Source: Bacilli bacterium (GTDB taxonomy: Bacteria; Bacillota_I; Bacilli_A; RFN20; CAG-826). Taken from it: 64,000 nt of DNA. The stretch spans positions 174,802-238,801 of the forward strand of contig JALCDB010000001.1 in assembly GCA_022641095.1 (NCBI GenBank), in the 5' to 3' direction. A program made the translations under genes and the position numbers. This document shows, in pieces, positions 8,691 to 17,492 of this stretch. How positions within the stretch are numbered: position 1 is the first letter of the stretch; every line of letters begins with the position of its first letter. The notes beneath the pieces are model-generated. The model searched no databases. It saw only the letters and a program-made list of their open reading frames with translations, and was not told where the DNA came from.

Positions 8691-8759
8691 CGCTCATATA
8701 ATCCCAGTCTATTGGCATGGGAGTCTCTACCGAGCCGCCGCACGGCTCCGCTATGGGCG
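8691..8759 (+). ncRNA. Purine (guanine-class) riboswitch, divergent
   Basis: Core bases match the purine aptamer: CATATAATCC, then GGGAGTCTCTACC for the P2/J2-3 side, and CTATGGG closing P1 (CGCTC pairs with GGGCG). The base before UAUGGG, equivalent to position 74, is C, the guanine-type identity. Loop 2 keeps GG and loop 3 keeps CC for the kissing pairs. Unusual points: loop 3 is shortened and lacks the usual UAAA, J3/1 appears to lack the A before that C, and P2 contains mismatches. Confidence 0.85.
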
Positions 8760-8783
8760 CTCATTTAATGGGCCCCATTTTTT
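8753..8783 (+). terminator. Expression-platform terminator of the guanine riboswitch
   Basis: ATGGG (8753-8757, the 3' strand of P1) can pair with CCCAT (8774-8778), followed by a run of six T. A shorter local hairpin (AATGG-GCC-CCATT, 8767-8779) before the same T-run is also possible. In the first fold, ligand-stabilised P1 would prevent termination. Confidence 0.5.
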
Positions 8784-8801
8784 CAAAAAGGAGAGAGAAG
8801 C

Positions 8802-10058
8802 ATGAAAATCATCAAAGGCCGTCTGATCCAAGCCCCGAAGTTGGGGGAGATACTCGCCTATCCGAACGGAGGCATCCTCCTCGACGAGGACGGAGCCATC
8901 CTCAAAGTCTATGAAACCGTGCCGCGGGAGGCGCCATGCGAAGTCGTCGACTACGGGGACAGGCTCATCATGCAATCCTTCGCCGACATGCACCTCCATG
9001 GCCCCCAATACCCAATGCTCGGGATGGGCATGGACCTTCCCCTCATCGAATGGCTGAAGACATACGCCTTCAAAACCGAATCGCGTTTTTCCGATCCCGA
9101 ATACGCCCGAGGCGTTTACCGCAAACTGGCCCATAAGCTCATCGCCAACGGCACCACCCGCATCGCGATGTTCGGCTCGCTCCACGTCGATGCCACCCTC
9201 ATTCTAATGGAGGAACTCGAGAAGGCCGGCCTCACCGGCTACGTCGGGAAAGTCAATATGGACCGCAACAACGAGCCCTATCTCACCGAAACGACGGAGG
9301 AAAGCGAAAGGGAAACCCTTCGCTGGCTCGACGGATGCGGCCGCTTTCGGTATATCCGCCCGATCCTGACCCCCCGCTTCACCCCGAGTTGCACGAACGG
9401 GCTCATGGCCTTCCTAGGAAAACTTTCCGCCGAGCGGCGCCTCCCCGTCCAATCGCACCTAAGCGAGAACGAAAACGAGATGGCGTGGGTCCACGAACTC
9501 CATCCCGACACCACCCATTACTATCAGTCCTACCAAAAGTACGGATTATGGAAAAAGAGGGCCCTCATGGCCCATTGCGTCCATAGCGACGAAACGGAAC
9601 GGAAAGCCATGAAGGACGCCGGCGTTTACCTCGTCCACTGCGCCGACAGCAACGTCAACCTCGCTTCCGGGGTTTGCCCCGTGAGGACCTTTCTCAACGA
9701 GGGCGTCAACGTCGTCCTTGGCAGCGACATCGCCGGAGGGGCGCTCCTGCCAATGTCCCAAAACATCCAGGAAACGATCAAAATCAGCAAAATCCATTCG
9801 ATCGCCACCAAAGGCAAGGACGCTTTTCTCTCCGTGAACGAAGCCTATTACCTCGCCACCACGGCCGCGGCCCTCTATTTTGAAGGGGGCGCGGGGTTCG
9901 AGGAAGGGAAGAAGCTCCACGCGATCGTGGTCGACGACGGCTCCTTCTGCCCCGCGACGAGGCCTCTCAGCCTGCAGGAACGCTTTGAGCGCGCCATCTA
10001 CATGATGGGCGAAAGCAACATCGTGGCCGTCTATAGCGAGGGCCGCAAAGTCCTCTAG
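8802..10058 (+). CDS. guaD: Guanine deaminase
   Basis: This 418-residue amidohydrolase converts guanine to xanthine and ammonia in the cytoplasm. Visible are the metal-binding MHLHGPQYP after the barrel-entry strand, the substrate-region MDLPLIEWLKTYAF typical of guanine deaminases, NMDRNNEPYLTE, the QSHLSENENE histidine, LMAHCVHSDE and the catalytic Asp in VLGSDIAGG. The length fits the family. AAGGAG stands 9 nt before the ATG. A guanine-class riboswitch directly upstream matches the substrate and supports the assignment over other amidohydrolases. The gene is transcribed alone; no partner purine transporter is in the window. Confidence 0.92.
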   Translation: MKIIKGRLIQAPKLGEILAYPNGGILLDEDGAILKVYETVPREAPCEVVDYGDRLIMQSFADMHLHGPQYPMLGMGMDLPLIEWLKTYAFKTESRFSDPEYARGVYRKLAHKLIANGTTRIAMFGSLHVDATLILMEELEKAGLTGYVGKVNMDRNNEPYLTETTEESERETLRWLDGCGRFRYIRPILTPRFTPSCTNGLMAFLGKLSAERRLPVQSHLSENENEMAWVHELHPDTTHYYQSYQKYGLWKKRALMAHCVHSDETERKAMKDAGVYLVHCADSNVNLASGVCPVRTFLNEGVNVVLGSDIAGGALLPMSQNIQETIKISKIHSIATKGKDAFLSVNEAYYLATTAAALYFEGGAGFEEGKKLHAIVVDDGSFCPATRPLSLQERFERAIYMMGESNIVAVYSEGRKVL

Positions 10059-10180
10059 AAAACGCGCGGGCCTGCCTATCCCCATTTCGCGAAACGAAAG
10101 ACGGCCTATGCTTACGAACTCGGAGGCAAAACAACCCCCTCAAACCCTTCGTTTGCATCGCTTCGGTTCGCCGAAACCCC

Positions 10181-11176
10181 TTAAAGAAGGAATCCGTCTT
10201 TCAGCCGAGCGGTGAGGGAACGGGCAAAAAAGCCTTGTCCCCGAATGCGGCGAAACGGCTGCTCCGTTTCCTTTTTCCCGACATGAAGGCGATCGATTAT
10301 TCCGGCCACTTCTTCATAGGAACGGGCCCCCGGGCCCCTGAAATCGAATCCGGCGAGGCCCGCCAAAAAAAGCGTATGCGTCTTCTTTCCTTCCGCGGTT
10401 CGGCCAAAACGTTCGGTGAAAAAATGATAATGGCCGCCCGGTGTCGGAAAAAGGCGGGATGGCATCATCTCGATTCCGCATGAAACGGCCGCCAAATAGT
10501 ATGCGTATTCAATTCTCGTATAGTACGTTTTGCCGCCGTCCTCGCTTTCTTCGCTCGTGAGACCATCGAACTTCAAAATCCCGTATTTATATCCTTTTAA
10601 ACCGGAAATCTGACCGGATTTGATTTCACCATTAGGGGCCTAAGGCGATCGCCGCTTTGGCCCGAGCCCCGCCAATCGAGGAACCAACGGCCACCAATTG
10701 AGCGAGGGTCGCCTCATGAATATCGGCTTTGGCTTCCAAACGTTTGCTTAGGACTTCCGCGCCACTTCGGGTAACGAATCGATTTCTATTCTCTCGGACT
10801 TGCTCAACCCCTTGGCATAACTCGGCCTATACTCAAGGGCTCCCATCCCTCGCTGACCGATATAGCAAAGGGCTTCCACGGGATTGACCTCGTTTCTTTT
10901 CACGTTATGGACTTTAAGCCAAAGGGCGAACGGTTCCTCCCCGTAGTGGTCGGGCAAAGAATCGGAGACGAGTGGAGGCAGGCCATGGAAACTCTCCCGG
11001 CTTAGGGTCGGAAACGAATAGGTTTTTCGGGACAACGGCATCAGCAGGGGGCAAACTTCGACGCCGCTCCCCATGAACGCCTGATCGTACTGAAAAAGAG
11101 CCACATCGTCGTCTAAGGAATAGGCAAGCTTGCCAATCTTCGTCCCCCATAAACAAACGGCGCATTCGCCTTTCAT
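10181..11176 (-). pseudogene. hipA: hipA toxin kinase, frameshifted and truncated
   Basis: Remnant of a HipA Ser/Thr kinase, the toxin that phosphorylates glutamyl-tRNA synthetase in the type II hipBA system. Piece 1 (11176-10748) is the N-terminal domain, with DSLPDHYGE, NPVEALCYIGQRGMGALEY. Restoring one lost G near 10759 continues the frame into a second piece (EVLSKRLEAKADIHE, AVGSSIGGARAKA). Removing one C from a CCCC run near 10639 joins the third piece (KSGQISGLKGYKYGILKFDG, the catalytic-lobe EYAYYLAA, HFFTERFGR). The reading ends at about residue 330 without the conserved ARNQDDH region, so the 3' part is lost too. The ATG overlaps the hipB remnant stop. Two frameshifts plus truncation make function very unlikely. 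Confidence 0.88.
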
Positions 11177-11471
11177 TTCTCATCGCCCCACTTCCATGGG
11201 CTCTTTTTCTTCTTTAAGCGGCGAAAACGGGAGGGCGGATCGATGATTCTATAAGGCGGTATGGTTATGTTGTCGGAAAACACAACGCCAAGATCGCATC
11301 GAGGCCCCTAAGGCCGCCTAAAACGCGAAGAAGGCTGATAATGCGATCGAATGAGACGCCTTCCCCCCGCTCAACGTTGGAAATGGTTCCCAAAGAAAGA
11401 GAGGCCGTTTTGGCCAAACCGGCTTGACGAAGCCCGGCGTCGATCCACTCAAGGAGGCTCTTCGCGATCAT
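11173..11471 (-). pseudogene. hipB: hipB-like HTH antitoxin, frameshifted
   Basis: The open part (11471-11265, 68 residues) carries an XRE helix-turn-helix: GLAKTASLSLGTISNVERG, then the third and fourth helices. After LDAILA the frame fails; restoring one base near 11294 gives SDNITIPPYRIIDPPSRF and a basic tail ending KSPWKWGDEK at 11173, as in HipB-type antitoxins that sit before HipA. That restored stop overlaps the hipA ATG (ATGA). It would have bound the operon operator and neutralised HipA. Now broken, like its partner. Confidence 0.75.
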
Positions 11472-11536
11472 CGAGCGTCGTGGCGAGAAGAAAAACCCAA
11501 AGTAACCGATTGATTTCCGGCTTCCCCGTTCCCCGA

Positions 11537-11565
11537 TTGAGAAAGGAAAAGCAAAGCCGTAAAAT
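11537..11565 (+). promoter_or_regulatory. Leaderless-type promoter of the 11573 gene
   Basis: TTGAGA (11537-11542), a 17-nt spacer and TAAAAT (11560-11565), then 7 nt to the ATG at 11573. No Shine-Dalgarno sequence. Confidence 0.7.
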
Positions 11566-11572
11566 GCTAACC

Positions 11573-12118
11573 ATGGGCAAAAAAAGAAAAAAACTCGATG
11601 AGTTGAGCCAGGCCAAACTCGTCTATTCGATCGAACTCGGCGTTTTCTCGCTGATTTTCCTCACCATGGGGCTTCTTTTCTACTTCGAGGTCATCCCGAT
11701 GAGCGACCGCCGAATCACCATCTTCAGCGTCATCACCCTCGTTGGCGGGTTCCTCGGCGTCGGGGATTTCGTTTGGTTCCTCTGCTCGCCCAAACGGAGA
11801 AAGAAAAACTCGATGCTCGACAAAGCCTCGCTTCTGCCCGTGCCCCTTTGCCTCATCCCCCTTGACATCGTGACCTTCGCGAACGGGGCCTTCCCCGACC
11901 GCGCCTACTCGATCATGTTCTTCGCCGTCTTCCTTTATTTCGCGGTCGATTACCTCGTTCAGCTCATCTACCATTGGTTCCGTCCGATCCCCATGCTCCT
12001 CGACACGGAGGAGGATCCCAAAGAGGTGGAGCGGAAGGACGCCGAAACGGAAACGAACGAAAAAGAAGAGGCCGATAGACCCAAGGAAACGCCTACCGAA
12101 GATCCAGGAGACAAATAA
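11573..12118 (+). CDS. Four-helix membrane protein with charged C-terminal tail, unknown
   Basis: This 181-residue protein has a short basic N-terminus (GKKRKK), four hydrophobic segments (about residues 22-42, 50-72, 88-108, 112-132) and a ~45-residue acidic/lysine-rich cytoplasmic tail. I do not recognise a family. The start is set by a TTGAGA/TAAAAT promoter ending 7 nt before this ATG; an upstream in-frame ATG at 11564 overlaps the -10 box and is rejected. A strong terminator follows at 12131, so it is a single-gene transcript, convergent with the ABC exporter operon. Confidence 0.65.
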   Translation: MGKKRKKLDELSQAKLVYSIELGVFSLIFLTMGLLFYFEVIPMSDRRITIFSVITLVGGFLGVGDFVWFLCSPKRRKKNSMLDKASLLPVPLCLIPLDIVTFANGAFPDRAYSIMFFAVFLYFAVDYLVQLIYHWFRPIPMLLDTEEDPKEVERKDAETETNEKEEADRPKETPTEDPGDK

Positions 12119-12130
12119 GGCGCGAACGGA

Positions 12131-12159
12131 AAGAGCCCCATACCCGAGGCTCTTTTTTT
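12131..12159 (+). terminator. Rho-independent terminator
   Basis: AAGAGCC and GGCTCTT form a stem around an 11-nt loop (about 12131-12154), followed by seven T. It ends the 11573 gene. Confidence 0.85.
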
Positions 12160-12169
12160 GCGAAGGCGA

Positions 12170-12910
12170 TCATTTGAGCTCAGCCCCGATCTTCGCGAGA
12201 AAAAAACGCTCCAAATCGATATGTTGCCTTTTGAGGGCGGCGGTTTTCTCTTGGGCCATGAGAACGCCTTTTTTAAGAATGATGACCTCATCGCAAAGAT
12301 TCTTCACGAGATCGATGATATGGCTTGAGAAAAAGACGACGTTGCCTCTTTCGGCGTGCTCCTTCATGACCTGCTTGATCTGAAAAATGGAATTCGGGTC
12401 TAGACCCGTCAGCGGCTCGTCGAGGATCAGCAGTTTCGGATTATGGCAAAGGGCGGCGATGAGGGTGATTTTCTGCTTCATGCCATGGCTATAGCTCGAA
12501 ATGGGATCATGGTAATGGCCCACCAGTCCAAGCGTCTTAAGCAACGAGGCCGTCCTTTCCTCGATTTCCTTTTTCGGCGTCTTGTATAGGCGCGCTATGT
12601 AATGGATATACTGCTCGCCCGACAGGTTCTCGAACAACGAGTAGCGGTCTGGGACGAAGCCCATGTCGCGCTTGGCGGCGATCGGTTCCTTCAAAACGTC
12701 ATGCCCGCATAAGGAGATCGCGCCTTCTTCGAACCCATGCATACCGACGACAGACTTGATGATGGTGGATTTGCCCGCCCCATTAGGGCCAAGGAAACCG
12801 TATATCTTGCCGCCGTAAAGCCTAAGGGAGAAATGCCGCACGGCGAAATCCTTGGCCGATGGATAGCGCTTGCCAAGATTTTCGATGACGAGAACGGCCG
12901 CCTCTTCCAT
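12170..12910 (-). CDS. ABC transporter ATP-binding protein (exporter type)
   Basis: This 246-residue ATPase energises an ABC-2/CcmA-like exporter. Walker A is GPNGAGKST (~residues 42-50), the signature SYSHGMKQK lies near 138, Walker B LLILDEPLTG near 160 and the H-loop FFSSH near 190. The sequence is very close in plan to the ATPase half of the fusion protein at 15092 (both have CGxD, VPDxY, ExLxGxxY), suggesting duplication. The start at 12910 is chosen for AAGGAG 6 nt upstream. It is the last gene of the operon from 17458, 2 nt after the small anchored protein. The substrate is unknown. Confidence 0.93.
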   Translation of the reverse strand: MEEAAVLVIENLGKRYPSAKDFAVRHFSLRLYGGKIYGFLGPNGAGKSTIIKSVVGMHGFEEGAISLCGHDVLKEPIAAKRDMGFVPDRYSLFENLSGEQYIHYIARLYKTPKKEIEERTASLLKTLGLVGHYHDPISSYSHGMKQKITLIAALCHNPKLLILDEPLTGLDPNSIFQIKQVMKEHAERGNVVFFSSHIIDLVKNLCDEVIILKKGVLMAQEKTAALKRQHIDLERFFLAKIGAELK

Positions 12911-12912
12911 GG

Positions 12913-13413
12913 TCACTCCTTGCTGAAGTGGACAACGAGCTCCACTTGATCCTTGACCGCGTTCGGGCCGCCGTCGTTGGCGAGGCAACCGATGGTGACG
13001 AGATGGTATATCTCATCCTCCCCTTCCGCCTCGTAATCCGGCTCGACGAAAAGGAAGGCCCCTTTGTCACAAGCGGTCGGTTTCACGAAAGAATCGTTGA
13101 GGTCGACCGTGTAATAATAGGATTGGTTGGTCGCGTTTTCTGGAAGAATCTTGGTGTTATAGACGTATTCCATCGCCCGACGAGTCGCCCCTTTGGGGGT
13201 TTCGTAAGTCGTCGAAGGAACGAAATCGACCTTTTGCCTCTTCATGCCAAGATTGTCGCTATAGGCGATTTCCGAGCCATCCATCGCCAAGATATTCAGC
13301 GATGCGATGTAGACGACGTTCGTGATGTTTTCCGGCTGAACACCCATGAAGGCGATGACGGTGGTCATCGCGAAAACAACGCAGGCTATAAGGAGCATCG
13401 GACCTTTTTTCAT
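12913..13413 (-). CDS. Membrane-anchored extracytoplasmic protein of the ABC exporter operon
   Basis: This 166-residue protein has one N-terminal hydrophobic segment (residues ~5-22, possibly a signal anchor) and a ~140-residue polar domain expected outside the membrane; no known motif. Start at 13413: GGGGAGG lies 7 nt upstream, and the ATG overlaps the stop of the permease gene (ATGA). Lying between permease and ATPase of one operon, it is probably an accessory subunit, for example a periplasm-side adaptor or immunity-like partner; that is inference from position only. Confidence 0.6.
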   Translation of the reverse strand: MKKGPMLLIACVVFAMTTVIAFMGVQPENITNVVYIASLNILAMDGSEIAYSDNLGMKRQKVDFVPSTTYETPKGATRRAMEYVYNTKILPENATNQSYYYTVDLNDSFVKPTACDKGAFLFVEPDYEAEGEDEIYHLVTIGCLANDGGPNAVKDQVELVVHFSKE

Positions 13414-15095
13414 GCTTCGCCCTCCCCAAACAAATACTTCGCATAACGTAGATAACCATAGAGCGAAACGACGAAATAAAGAAAGCAAAGAACCATCAGT
13501 TTGATCGGCCCCGCCGAAAAGCCATCCTTAAGGTAAAGATAAAAGAGGATCGAGAAGACGATCGGGAGAAGGAAGGCCGCGAGAGTAATCAGAATCTCGC
13601 CCCGCATCGATTGGCTTTGGCTGCTGAGTCCTTTGCTGTGGCCTCCGCTCGCCTTGGTTATGGAGAAAAGCACATGGCCGTTATAGAGGAAAAGGGCGGC
13701 CAGGGCGAGGCACAGCGTCGAACCGGCGCCCACTCCGGCGTCATATCCGAAAAAGACAACGCTCACGATGATGGCGGCATCGCCGACGAGCGAAGGCAAA
13801 AAGGCTTTGCTATAGAGAAGGAGAGCGCTTTGGAGCGGATAGCTGACTTCAAGGGAAAGGGCCCCGTCCTCGTGGCCATAAAGCGGGGTGAGGAAACTCG
13901 AGGTGTTCAGCATCAGGAGCGAGAGGACGAGGAATTCCGTCACCTCGATAAGGATGGCTCCAAGGGTATTGGAATTGAAGGCCGAGTAGAATCGGTTAAG
14001 GACAATGGTGAGCAGCGCGATGAAAACGCAACTTCCGAAAAAAGGCATAAAGCGCGAGGGATCACGGAAGAAACCGATGATTTCTTTCTTAAAGGCACTC
14101 GCGAAAGGCGAATGCGAGAAGGAGTGGCGCCTGCTCCGAAAAAGAGCGTTCCCATCCTCGAAAGAATTGGATGCGAACTTAAGAAAAAGCGGGTTCACCG
14201 CGAACGCTGACAAAATCGCCGCCCCCACCCCAATCGCGAGCAGAATGAAGAGGGTGGCCACGCCGTTTCCGTAGAACATCATGGCTTTCGTGCCGTTTTG
14301 GCTGTAGCCGCAAACGCCTTGGCTCAACCAATAGAAGGCGGGTATCGTGCGCGCGTAACCGTTGAGAAAGGATTGGATTTTGAAGAAAATGGTGCCCCAG
14401 TTCGTGAAGACGTCGATGTGGTCGGGGACAATCGAAACGAACCAGGCGGCCAAAGCGATCAGGGCCGCATAGAGAAAGAGGTAAGTCAGAAACCGGCTCA
14501 CCGAGTGCTTCTTCGTGAAAGAAAAGAAGGCGTTAAGCGGAATCGAGACGAGGGAAGCGATCCCCAGTTCCGCGATCGTGAGAACGAGAACGGACGGGAA
14601 AAGCCACAAGATGACCCAAAGGGCGTAATGGCACGCAAAAGCGTAGCCGACGAAAATCGGGATCAGGAGAAAGATGTTCTTCACGTATTCGTAGACCGAA
14701 TAAGCGAAAACGCGCGCCATCAGCAACGTGGAGCCGTTGGTCGGATAGGTCAGCAAGACTTGGTTATCTTTCGAAAAATACAGGTCCTTAGTGAGCCCTG
14801 GGCAAAGCGAGAGGAAGCCAAAGATAAAAACCGCCGAAGCGATGAGGGAAGGGACCGTCAGAGGCACGAACTGGAGAGCGCTGAAAATAGTCAGTTTGCC
14901 CGTCAGGAAATAAAAGAGATAAAAGAGAGCGCTTATCAGCGCGAAGGCGACGAAAAAGAGGACTATGCGACCCCAGCTTTTTCGTTTCTTCTCCCGGAAA
15001 TCGACTTTGAAGCGGTTGCTGACGAGCATTGAGACGATGGCCCAAAATGACGCCTTGTCGATCACGAACCTCTCACCCCTCTTGGCGGCGCTCAT
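13410..15095 (-). CDS. ABC exporter permease, 12-helix class
   Basis: This 561-residue integral membrane protein has about 12 hydrophobic helices and a polar loop around residues 320-345. It resembles the large, poorly characterised permeases annotated as putative ABC exporter subunits in Bacillota, rather than standard ABC-2 permeases of ~250 residues. It probably forms the channel used by one or both operon ATPases. Both ends overlap their neighbours by 4 nt (15092-15095 and 13410-13413), showing tight translational coupling. The substrate is unknown. Confidence 0.75.
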   Translation of the reverse strand: MSAAKRGERFVIDKASFWAIVSMLVSNRFKVDFREKKRKSWGRIVLFFVAFALISALFYLFYFLTGKLTIFSALQFVPLTVPSLIASAVFIFGFLSLCPGLTKDLYFSKDNQVLLTYPTNGSTLLMARVFAYSVYEYVKNIFLLIPIFVGYAFACHYALWVILWLFPSVLVLTIAELGIASLVSIPLNAFFSFTKKHSVSRFLTYLFLYAALIALAAWFVSIVPDHIDVFTNWGTIFFKIQSFLNGYARTIPAFYWLSQGVCGYSQNGTKAMMFYGNGVATLFILLAIGVGAAILSAFAVNPLFLKFASNSFEDGNALFRSRRHSFSHSPFASAFKKEIIGFFRDPSRFMPFFGSCVFIALLTIVLNRFYSAFNSNTLGAILIEVTEFLVLSLLMLNTSSFLTPLYGHEDGALSLEVSYPLQSALLLYSKAFLPSLVGDAAIIVSVVFFGYDAGVGAGSTLCLALAALFLYNGHVLFSITKASGGHSKGLSSQSQSMRGEILITLAAFLLPIVFSILFYLYLKDGFSAGPIKLMVLCFLYFVVSLYGYLRYAKYLFGEGEA

Positions 15096-17458
15096 GATTT
15101 CTCGGCCTCCAAAAAGAGTTCCTTTTCCTCAAGGCTGTCCAACTTGCTCAAAAGGACGGTTTCGGCATCGGCGCCTTTCCTCTTGCAGAGAGCCTTGATG
15201 TCCACCGTGTCCACGTAGCGGCCGCTCTTGATGATGATGACTTCATCGCAAACGGCTTCCACGATATCGATCATATGGCTCGAGAAAAAGACGATACGGC
15301 CTTCTTTGGCGATCCCCAAAAGAACTTTCTTGATCTCGTACACGCTTTCGGGGTCGACGCCCGTGAGCGGCTCGTCGAGGATGATGACTTTCGGCGAATG
15401 GACCAAAGCGCCGAGCAAAGTGATCTTTTGCTTCATGCCGTGGCTATAGGTCCGCATTGGCCGATCATAGACCTCATCAAGCGAGAGAATCGGCAAATAA
15501 TGGCCAACTAACCGTTCCCGCTCCCACGCCTTCACGCGGTAAAGACTCGCCATGTAGGAGACATATTCGCGGCCGGTGAGGCTTTCCTCCAACGCATAAT
15601 GGTCGGGGACATAAGCCATTCGGCTCTTGGCTTCGGAGGCTTCGAAGGCGATGTCGTACCCGCAGATCCTAATGGTCCCTTCCTCAAAATCGTGAAGCCC
15701 GACGGCGGCTTTGATGAACGTGCTTTTGCCCGCCCCGTTATTGCCTAAGAAACCATAGATCCTCCCAGGCGAAAGGCGAATCGAGAAATCGATGAGCGAA
15801 GGTTCTTCGTTGCCGGGATAAGTCTTGGTGACGTGGCTCGCTATCAATGAAATCGAATGGTTTGGCGTTGGCGCGAAGAGTTTCTTTCGTTCGCGGCGAC
15901 TCCTCGCTTTGTCCTTGATGGCGACTCGCTCGTCGATGATGGCGAACATGACATCATAGACGAACCACATCGCCAAGGAGAGGGCGGCATACGTGAAGAA
16001 GAACGTAAGCAGATACACCAAACGGACGGTATAGGTCGCCCCGTCAATCACGAAAGCGATGACGTTCGCTTTGTAAATGCTCTCGGCCCACGATCCGAGT
16101 TTGTCGGCGATGAAATCGCTGTTTAGAAAGAAGAAGTCGACCCCGGAATCGCCCTGTCCTTGATAATAGACGTCGATCGTGACGACAACCAGGAAATAAA
16201 TGAGGAACCCCGCCATCGAATAGAGGAAATATTTCCATTTGGGGCGCTCATAGATGCCAAGCAAAATGATGAGAATCGGCATAAAGGTCGCGTACATGTG
16301 ATTGATGTAGAACTGAAAGGTCTGGTTGGCGAAGAAAAGACGGGAACTGCTGAAATTTGGCATCAGGAGCGCGAAGAAGGCCCCGATGACGTTCACGAAC
16401 ATCGTGAAATAGAAGAGCTTGTAGTTCTTGAAAGCCAAAGTGAGCGGCATGATGTACATGGCCGTGTTGCATAGGTGAAGCGGCATGCTAGGGATGCTCG
16501 TCCAAGTGTCGTAACGATGGACGGAGGCATAGGCGAAAAGGACGCCGCTGGCGATAACGAAAAGAAAGTAGCGGCGATGGCCATAATCGAAGGGATAGAG
16601 CAAGGAGAAATAGCCGACTGGCAAGATGAACGTCAAATAGATGAACAAACGATGGGTCCAAGAGAAGTCCTTGGCAGTCGGTATATCGGTGACCTTTTCG
16701 CCAATCAGATTCTTGGGCAAATAATCGTTAATCGAGACGACGAAAAGGATAATGAGGCCCGCCACGATGGCATAGGCCTCGCTTTTGTCAACCGTGACCT
16801 TTGGGTTGACGAGCCACGCTTTGACGACGAAGCACGCCTCCAAGGCGACCTCAAGCGCAAAAAGGAAACCGCGCGGCGAAACGAACCCTTCGATATCGCC
16901 CAGCATCCCTCGCAAGAGGTTCGGGAAGAGGGCGATCGAAACGAATAGCACCGGGGCGCAAATCCATTTGACGACCGCGTCGGTCCGCGGGGTGCCCCAA
17001 AATTCATGGCCCACGATGAAGAAAACGATGACCGCTTGATAGCAAAGGAAAATGGCCCCGCTATCAAGCGAGAACGCGCTCATGATCCGCGCGGAAGTCT
17101 GTGGATCGAAAGTCTCCAAATAATCGTGACCCCAAAGGAAACGGACGATGAAGAGGAGGTTGAGGGCGACCGCAAAAGCCTCAAAGAAAAGCTTCGTGGT
17201 CTTTTCTTTGCTTGCGAATAGGGCTTTCAGTTTGCACGTCTTTTGGCCTGTTTTCTTCGCCGTGGACGCTTTTTTTTCATGAAAAGCGCGCGGCAAGAAA
17301 AGAAAAAGGCAAAGAAACGCTATGCCAGCCCCCGCAAGAACGATCTCATAGGGCCACGCCCCCGAAACGAGGGCGGACTCGACGATGGCCGAAACCACAA
17401 GGGCCAAGGAAACGATCCCTAGGGAAAACCAAAGCTTTCTGTCGCGTGATTTCAGCAT
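15092..17458 (-). CDS. YwaF/TMEM164-like membrane domain fused to an ABC ATPase
   Basis: This 788-residue fusion has residues ~1-500 as a polytopic membrane region with about 13 helices; from ~320 it matches the YwaF (TIGR02206)/TMEM164 family, with the typical MPLHLCNTAMY segment and NHMYATFMPI. Residues ~540-780 are a complete ABC ATPase: Walker A GNNGAGKST (~571), signature TYSHGMKQK (~668), Walker B VIILDEPLTG (~690), H-loop FFSSH. The linker is basic (RSRRERKKL). Bacterial YwaF proteins normally stand alone, so the fusion is unusual. It begins 34 nt after the lipoprotein gene at 17493 and overlaps the permease. No clear RBS precedes the ATG. Confidence 0.8.
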   Translation of the reverse strand: MLKSRDRKLWFSLGIVSLALVVSAIVESALVSGAWPYEIVLAGAGIAFLCLFLFLPRAFHEKKASTAKKTGQKTCKLKALFASKEKTTKLFFEAFAVALNLLFIVRFLWGHDYLETFDPQTSARIMSAFSLDSGAIFLCYQAVIVFFIVGHEFWGTPRTDAVVKWICAPVLFVSIALFPNLLRGMLGDIEGFVSPRGFLFALEVALEACFVVKAWLVNPKVTVDKSEAYAIVAGLIILFVVSINDYLPKNLIGEKVTDIPTAKDFSWTHRLFIYLTFILPVGYFSLLYPFDYGHRRYFLFVIASGVLFAYASVHRYDTWTSIPSMPLHLCNTAMYIMPLTLAFKNYKLFYFTMFVNVIGAFFALLMPNFSSSRLFFANQTFQFYINHMYATFMPILIILLGIYERPKWKYFLYSMAGFLIYFLVVVTIDVYYQGQGDSGVDFFFLNSDFIADKLGSWAESIYKANVIAFVIDGATYTVRLVYLLTFFFTYAALSLAMWFVYDVMFAIIDERVAIKDKARSRRERKKLFAPTPNHSISLIASHVTKTYPGNEEPSLIDFSIRLSPGRIYGFLGNNGAGKSTFIKAAVGLHDFEEGTIRICGYDIAFEASEAKSRMAYVPDHYALEESLTGREYVSYMASLYRVKAWERERLVGHYLPILSLDEVYDRPMRTYSHGMKQKITLLGALVHSPKVIILDEPLTGVDPESVYEIKKVLLGIAKEGRIVFFSSHMIDIVEAVCDEVIIIKSGRYVDTVDIKALCKRKGADAETVLLSKLDSLEEKELFLEAEKS

Positions 17459-17492
17459 ATGTGAAGTGGAAACGAACTTGGGGGCGATCGAA

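Noticed and set aside
10059-10180. Further 3' remnant of hipA
   Set aside because: I could not find the ARNQDDH region or other HipA sequence in any frame here; the 3' part seems truly lost.
12131-12159. Attenuator or riboswitch before the ABC exporter genes
   Set aside because: The hairpin and T-run are oriented for the plus-strand gene that ends at 12118; the exporter operon reads toward it from the other side.
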